The notes under the pieces were generated by a model. The model saw nothing but the letters and a program-made list of their open reading frames with translations, did not search any database and was not told the DNA's origin. 5,721 nt of DNA from positions 1-5,721 of the forward strand of contig MFMI01000007.1 of the NCBI GenBank assembly GCA_001783465.1, written 5' to 3'. Numbering within the stretch: position 1 is the first letter of the stretch; every line of letters starts with the position of its first letter. Of this stretch, positions 4,289 through 5,721 are shown one piece after another. The stretch is from Candidatus Kaiserbacteria bacterium RIFCSPLOWO2_02_FULL_54_13 (GTDB lineage: Bacteria > Patescibacteriota > Minisyncoccia > Phycocordibacterales > Phycocordibacteraceae). The position numbers and the translations under genes were made by a program.

Positions 4289-5502
4289 TACGGAGTGGCC
4301 ACCATGACCGTTATAGAAGCCGGGTCTTGAGGAAATGTCTTCCGCCAGAACGGACGCAATGTGATGACGGCGCGCTTGACTTCGGGATAGTTCGTGAGAG
4401 CGACCTCGGCGGCCGCACGGGTCTTCCCCGCCACGACGGCGGCGATGCGCGCCGGGTCTACCGTGTACACGAACGAAGCCGTACCAGCGAGGGTAAACGT
4501 GAATGACTGCGCTTCTGGGTCGGGCATGTCCGTTGCGGAGAGCAGGAGGATGTCCGTTCCGGCGAGCGTGACCGGCTCGCCCTGATATCCGAGACCGGAG
4601 ACGGAGTTTGCAACCGCCTTGGCGAGCGCCCCGTTCGGGAAAATAACCGCCGTAATGGTGCCCCGTTCCTTCAGCTCAACCATGCCGGTCGTTGAAGAGG
4701 GGGTCGGCGTAAGCGCTTCGTAGGTTGTGGTCGCGGCGCCGGGCAGGAGCACATATCCGGACGGAATCTTCTCCTGAATGCCCTCAAGGAGGTCTGGCGC
4801 GAGCGCGGCGATGAGCGCGCTTTGTGTCTGCTTCTCAACAAAGGTGTCAACGACGGGGACATTCCCCGAGGCGCCACCCGTCATACTGCTCGTGGAACGC
4901 GCGTAGACCGCGCTGGCCTGCGGCATCCCGGCGAACCCAGGGATGGTGAACGAAGTGGGACCGACGTTGTAAGAGGCCCCCGCCTGGTCGGCGTAGACCT
5001 TCGCCGTTATGCTCCCGGGCTTTGAGGAGGTACCGCCCGGTATTGTCACAGCCGAACGGATGCGGAAGATGAGTCCGGCGGTAGTCGCGAAGCGGGTCTT
5101 CGCGATGAGTGTCTGCGCCTTCGCTTGGGTGTTGTAGATGGTGATGGTGCCCGAAGCAAAGGAGTTGACCGCCTTGGTACCGCTCCCCTTCACGCTTTGA
5201 GTAGCGATCTTTTGCGCAGTGATAACCTCAAACGGCAGAGCGCCGCCGCTTACGTTCGCGGTGAGTGAGGTCTGTACCGCCGCGGAAACGGTGTGTGGCA
5301 CCACGTCAACCTTGGCGGCAGAGAAATACATCAATGCGCCTATGGAGAGGATAATGACAAGCGCCACGGCACCAAGCGTGGCATAGGGGAATCTCGCCGG
5401 CCGGTCTGGCGGCCGATGAAGTGGCGTCTGGCCGGTAAACTTGCTTAGCGGCTCGGCCTCTCGGCGGCGGGACGGCGGTATGATGTCATCAAGTGTGCGC
5501 AT
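4288..5502 (-). CDS. Single-pass membrane protein with baseplate J/gp47-like domain
   Basis: This 404-residue protein has a basic, proline-rich N-terminus (1-38), one hydrophobic segment (about 39-61), and a long Ala/Thr/Ser/Gly-rich, probably beta-rich exterior part. Residues about 115-192 (SFASGTITIYN, TRFATTAGLIFR, TIPGG, KVYADQAGASYNVGP, FTIPGFAG) resemble the baseplate J-like domain often annotated in CPR genomes. The C-terminus has a Y-P-E-V ... RPFWRKTFPQDPASI-V pattern that I recall from the same group. There is no signal-peptidase site, so it is probably an N-in, C-out anchored surface protein. A link to contractile-tail baseplates is only domain similarity; no tail, sheath or spike genes are present here. 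The ATG at 5502 is supported by a promoter ending 9 nt upstream. It lacks cysteine. The exact role is unknown. Confidence 0.85.
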   Translation of the reverse strand: MRTLDDIIPPSRRREAEPLSKFTGQTPLHRPPDRPARFPYATLGAVALVIILSIGALMYFSAAKVDVVPHTVSAAVQTSLTANVSGGALPFEVITAQKIATQSVKGSGTKAVNSFASGTITIYNTQAKAQTLIAKTRFATTAGLIFRIRSAVTIPGGTSSKPGSITAKVYADQAGASYNVGPTSFTIPGFAGMPQASAVYARSTSSMTGGASGNVPVVDTFVEKQTQSALIAALAPDLLEGIQEKIPSGYVLLPGAATTTYEALTPTPSSTTGMVELKERGTITAVIFPNGALAKAVANSVSGLGYQGEPVTLAGTDILLLSATDMPDPEAQSFTFTLAGTASFVYTVDPARIAAVVAGKTRAAAEVALTNYPEVKRAVITLRPFWRKTFPQDPASITVMVATP

Positions 5503-5511
5503 ATGGGTTCT

Positions 5512-5520
5512 AGTATAGCA
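5512..5520 (-). promoter_or_regulatory. Extended -10 promoter immediately before the membrane protein gene
   Basis: The minus strand reads TGC TATACT (5520-5512), an extended -10 with 5 of 6 matches to TATAAT. No convincing -35 box lies 16-18 nt upstream, which is tolerated with extended -10 promoters. Only 9 nt separate the hexamer from the ATG at 5502, so the predicted start site is within a few bases of the codon and the mRNA would be leaderless or nearly so. No Shine-Dalgarno motif is present, which fits this reading. Confidence 0.55.
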
Positions 5521-5526
5521 TCTTGT

Positions 5527-5552
5527 AAAACAAAGGGGATGTCAGAATCCCC
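5527..5552 (-). terminator. Rho-independent terminator of the upstream minus-strand gene
   Basis: On the minus strand, GGGGAT and ATCCCC (5552-5547 and 5540-5535) form a perfect 6-bp GC-rich stem around a 6-nt loop, followed directly by TTTGTTTT (5534-5527). This is a compact intrinsic terminator. The loop contains the TGA stop of the partial gene upstream, so the terminator overlaps the end of the gene it closes. The next promoter follows within 10 nt. Confidence 0.7.
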
Positions 5553-5721
5553 ACCTCTTTCCTCTCGCCTGGTAATAAAGCGCCATGAGGAGAAGCGGAA
5601 GGTCGGGAGCGGCGGTGGTGATTTGCCGTATGAAACTAACAATGTGGCTTGCGAGGACCGACACGATTGTCGGGGGATTGTCTGAGAGCCAGAGCGAGCC
5701 GAGGTTCGCCGAGGAGAGTCT
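5542..5721 (-). CDS. C-terminal fragment of an unidentified protein (cut by window edge)
   Basis: An open frame enters from the right edge and runs 59 codons to a TGA at 5544-5542, with no start inside the window that needs to be assumed. Its third codon positions are GC-rich like those of the other genes, it contains a hydrophobic helix-like part (LPLLLMALYY), and it ends ARGKRWGF. Its stop lies in the loop of a Rho-independent terminator of the same orientation, which is the main reason to regard it as real. A competing open frame on the same strand reads across the terminator and promoter and is rich in Ser, Arg and Pro, which looks like a shadow. I do not recognise the family. A helical C-terminal domain is the most that can be said. 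Confidence 0.55.
   Translation of the reverse strand, partial: RLSSANLGSLWLSDNPPTIVSVLASHIVSFIRQITTAAPDLPLLLMALYYQARGKRWGF

Noticed and set aside
5503..5685. A 60-codon plus-strand frame starting back to back with the membrane protein gene
   Set aside because: It has no ribosome binding site or promoter on that strand and reads antisense through the minus-strand terminator and the better-supported partial gene.
1..5721. A new multi-gene system (defence, secretion or mobile element)
   Set aside because: Nine of the genes are standard translation and transcription genes in conserved order. There is no transposase, nuclease, toxin-antitoxin pair, CRISPR array or tail-gene cluster. The baseplate J-like domain alone does not make a contractile injection system.

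Overview
The window is almost entirely one minus-strand gene cluster, read from high to low coordinates. It is the bacterial alpha ribosomal-protein operon joined to rplM-rpsI: infA (IF-1), rpmJ (bL36), rpsM (uS13), rpsK (uS11), rpsD (uS4), rpoA (RNA polymerase alpha), rplQ (bL17), rplM (uL13) and rpsI (uS9). The proteins suggest a Patescibacteria/CPR genome, most likely a GC-rich member of Parcubacteria (Paceibacteria). The reasons are a uS11 beginning MGKKRIIKK, a short uL13 without the usual C-terminal tail, a cysteine-free bL36, and an adjacent single-pass membrane protein with a baseplate J/gp47-like domain of the kind common in CPR genomes. The lineage rests on remembered family features, not a search. 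TGA is used as a stop (rpsK and the partial gene at the right edge), so the code is standard table 11 and not the recoded table 25 of Gracilibacteria.

Layout from right to left (direction of transcription). At 5721-5542 is the C-terminal end of an unidentified protein, whose stop codon lies in the loop of a Rho-independent terminator (5552-5527). An extended -10 promoter (5520-5512) follows only 9 nt before the ATG of the baseplate J-like gene (5502-4288), which may therefore be nearly leaderless. A hairpin at that gene's stop abuts a good sigma70-type promoter (4263-4235) for the translation operon. infA is preceded by a possible 7-codon leader ORF whose TGA overlaps the infA ATG. The operon then runs with very tight junctions: three are exactly TAA-T-ATG and one is ATGA. 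The only sizeable internal gap is 98 nt between rpsM and rpsK, and it holds a quasi-palindromic AT-rich repeat. The operon ends at a perfect 13-bp hairpin (141-111). Positions 1-110 show no gene.

The genes work together in translation initiation (IF-1), assembly of both ribosomal subunits, and transcription (alpha subunit). The spc-operon genes secY-adk-map, which often precede infA, are absent and the membrane protein gene takes their place. The most unusual points are an in-frame insertion of about 20 residues in IF-1 that begins with a perfect codon-aligned 12-bp inverted repeat, the near absence of cysteine (one in about 1,700 residues), the weakness of Shine-Dalgarno signals, and the repeat element inside the operon. 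I found no defence system, mobile-element gene, CRISPR array or other new multi-gene system; most of the window is ordinary core-genome content.
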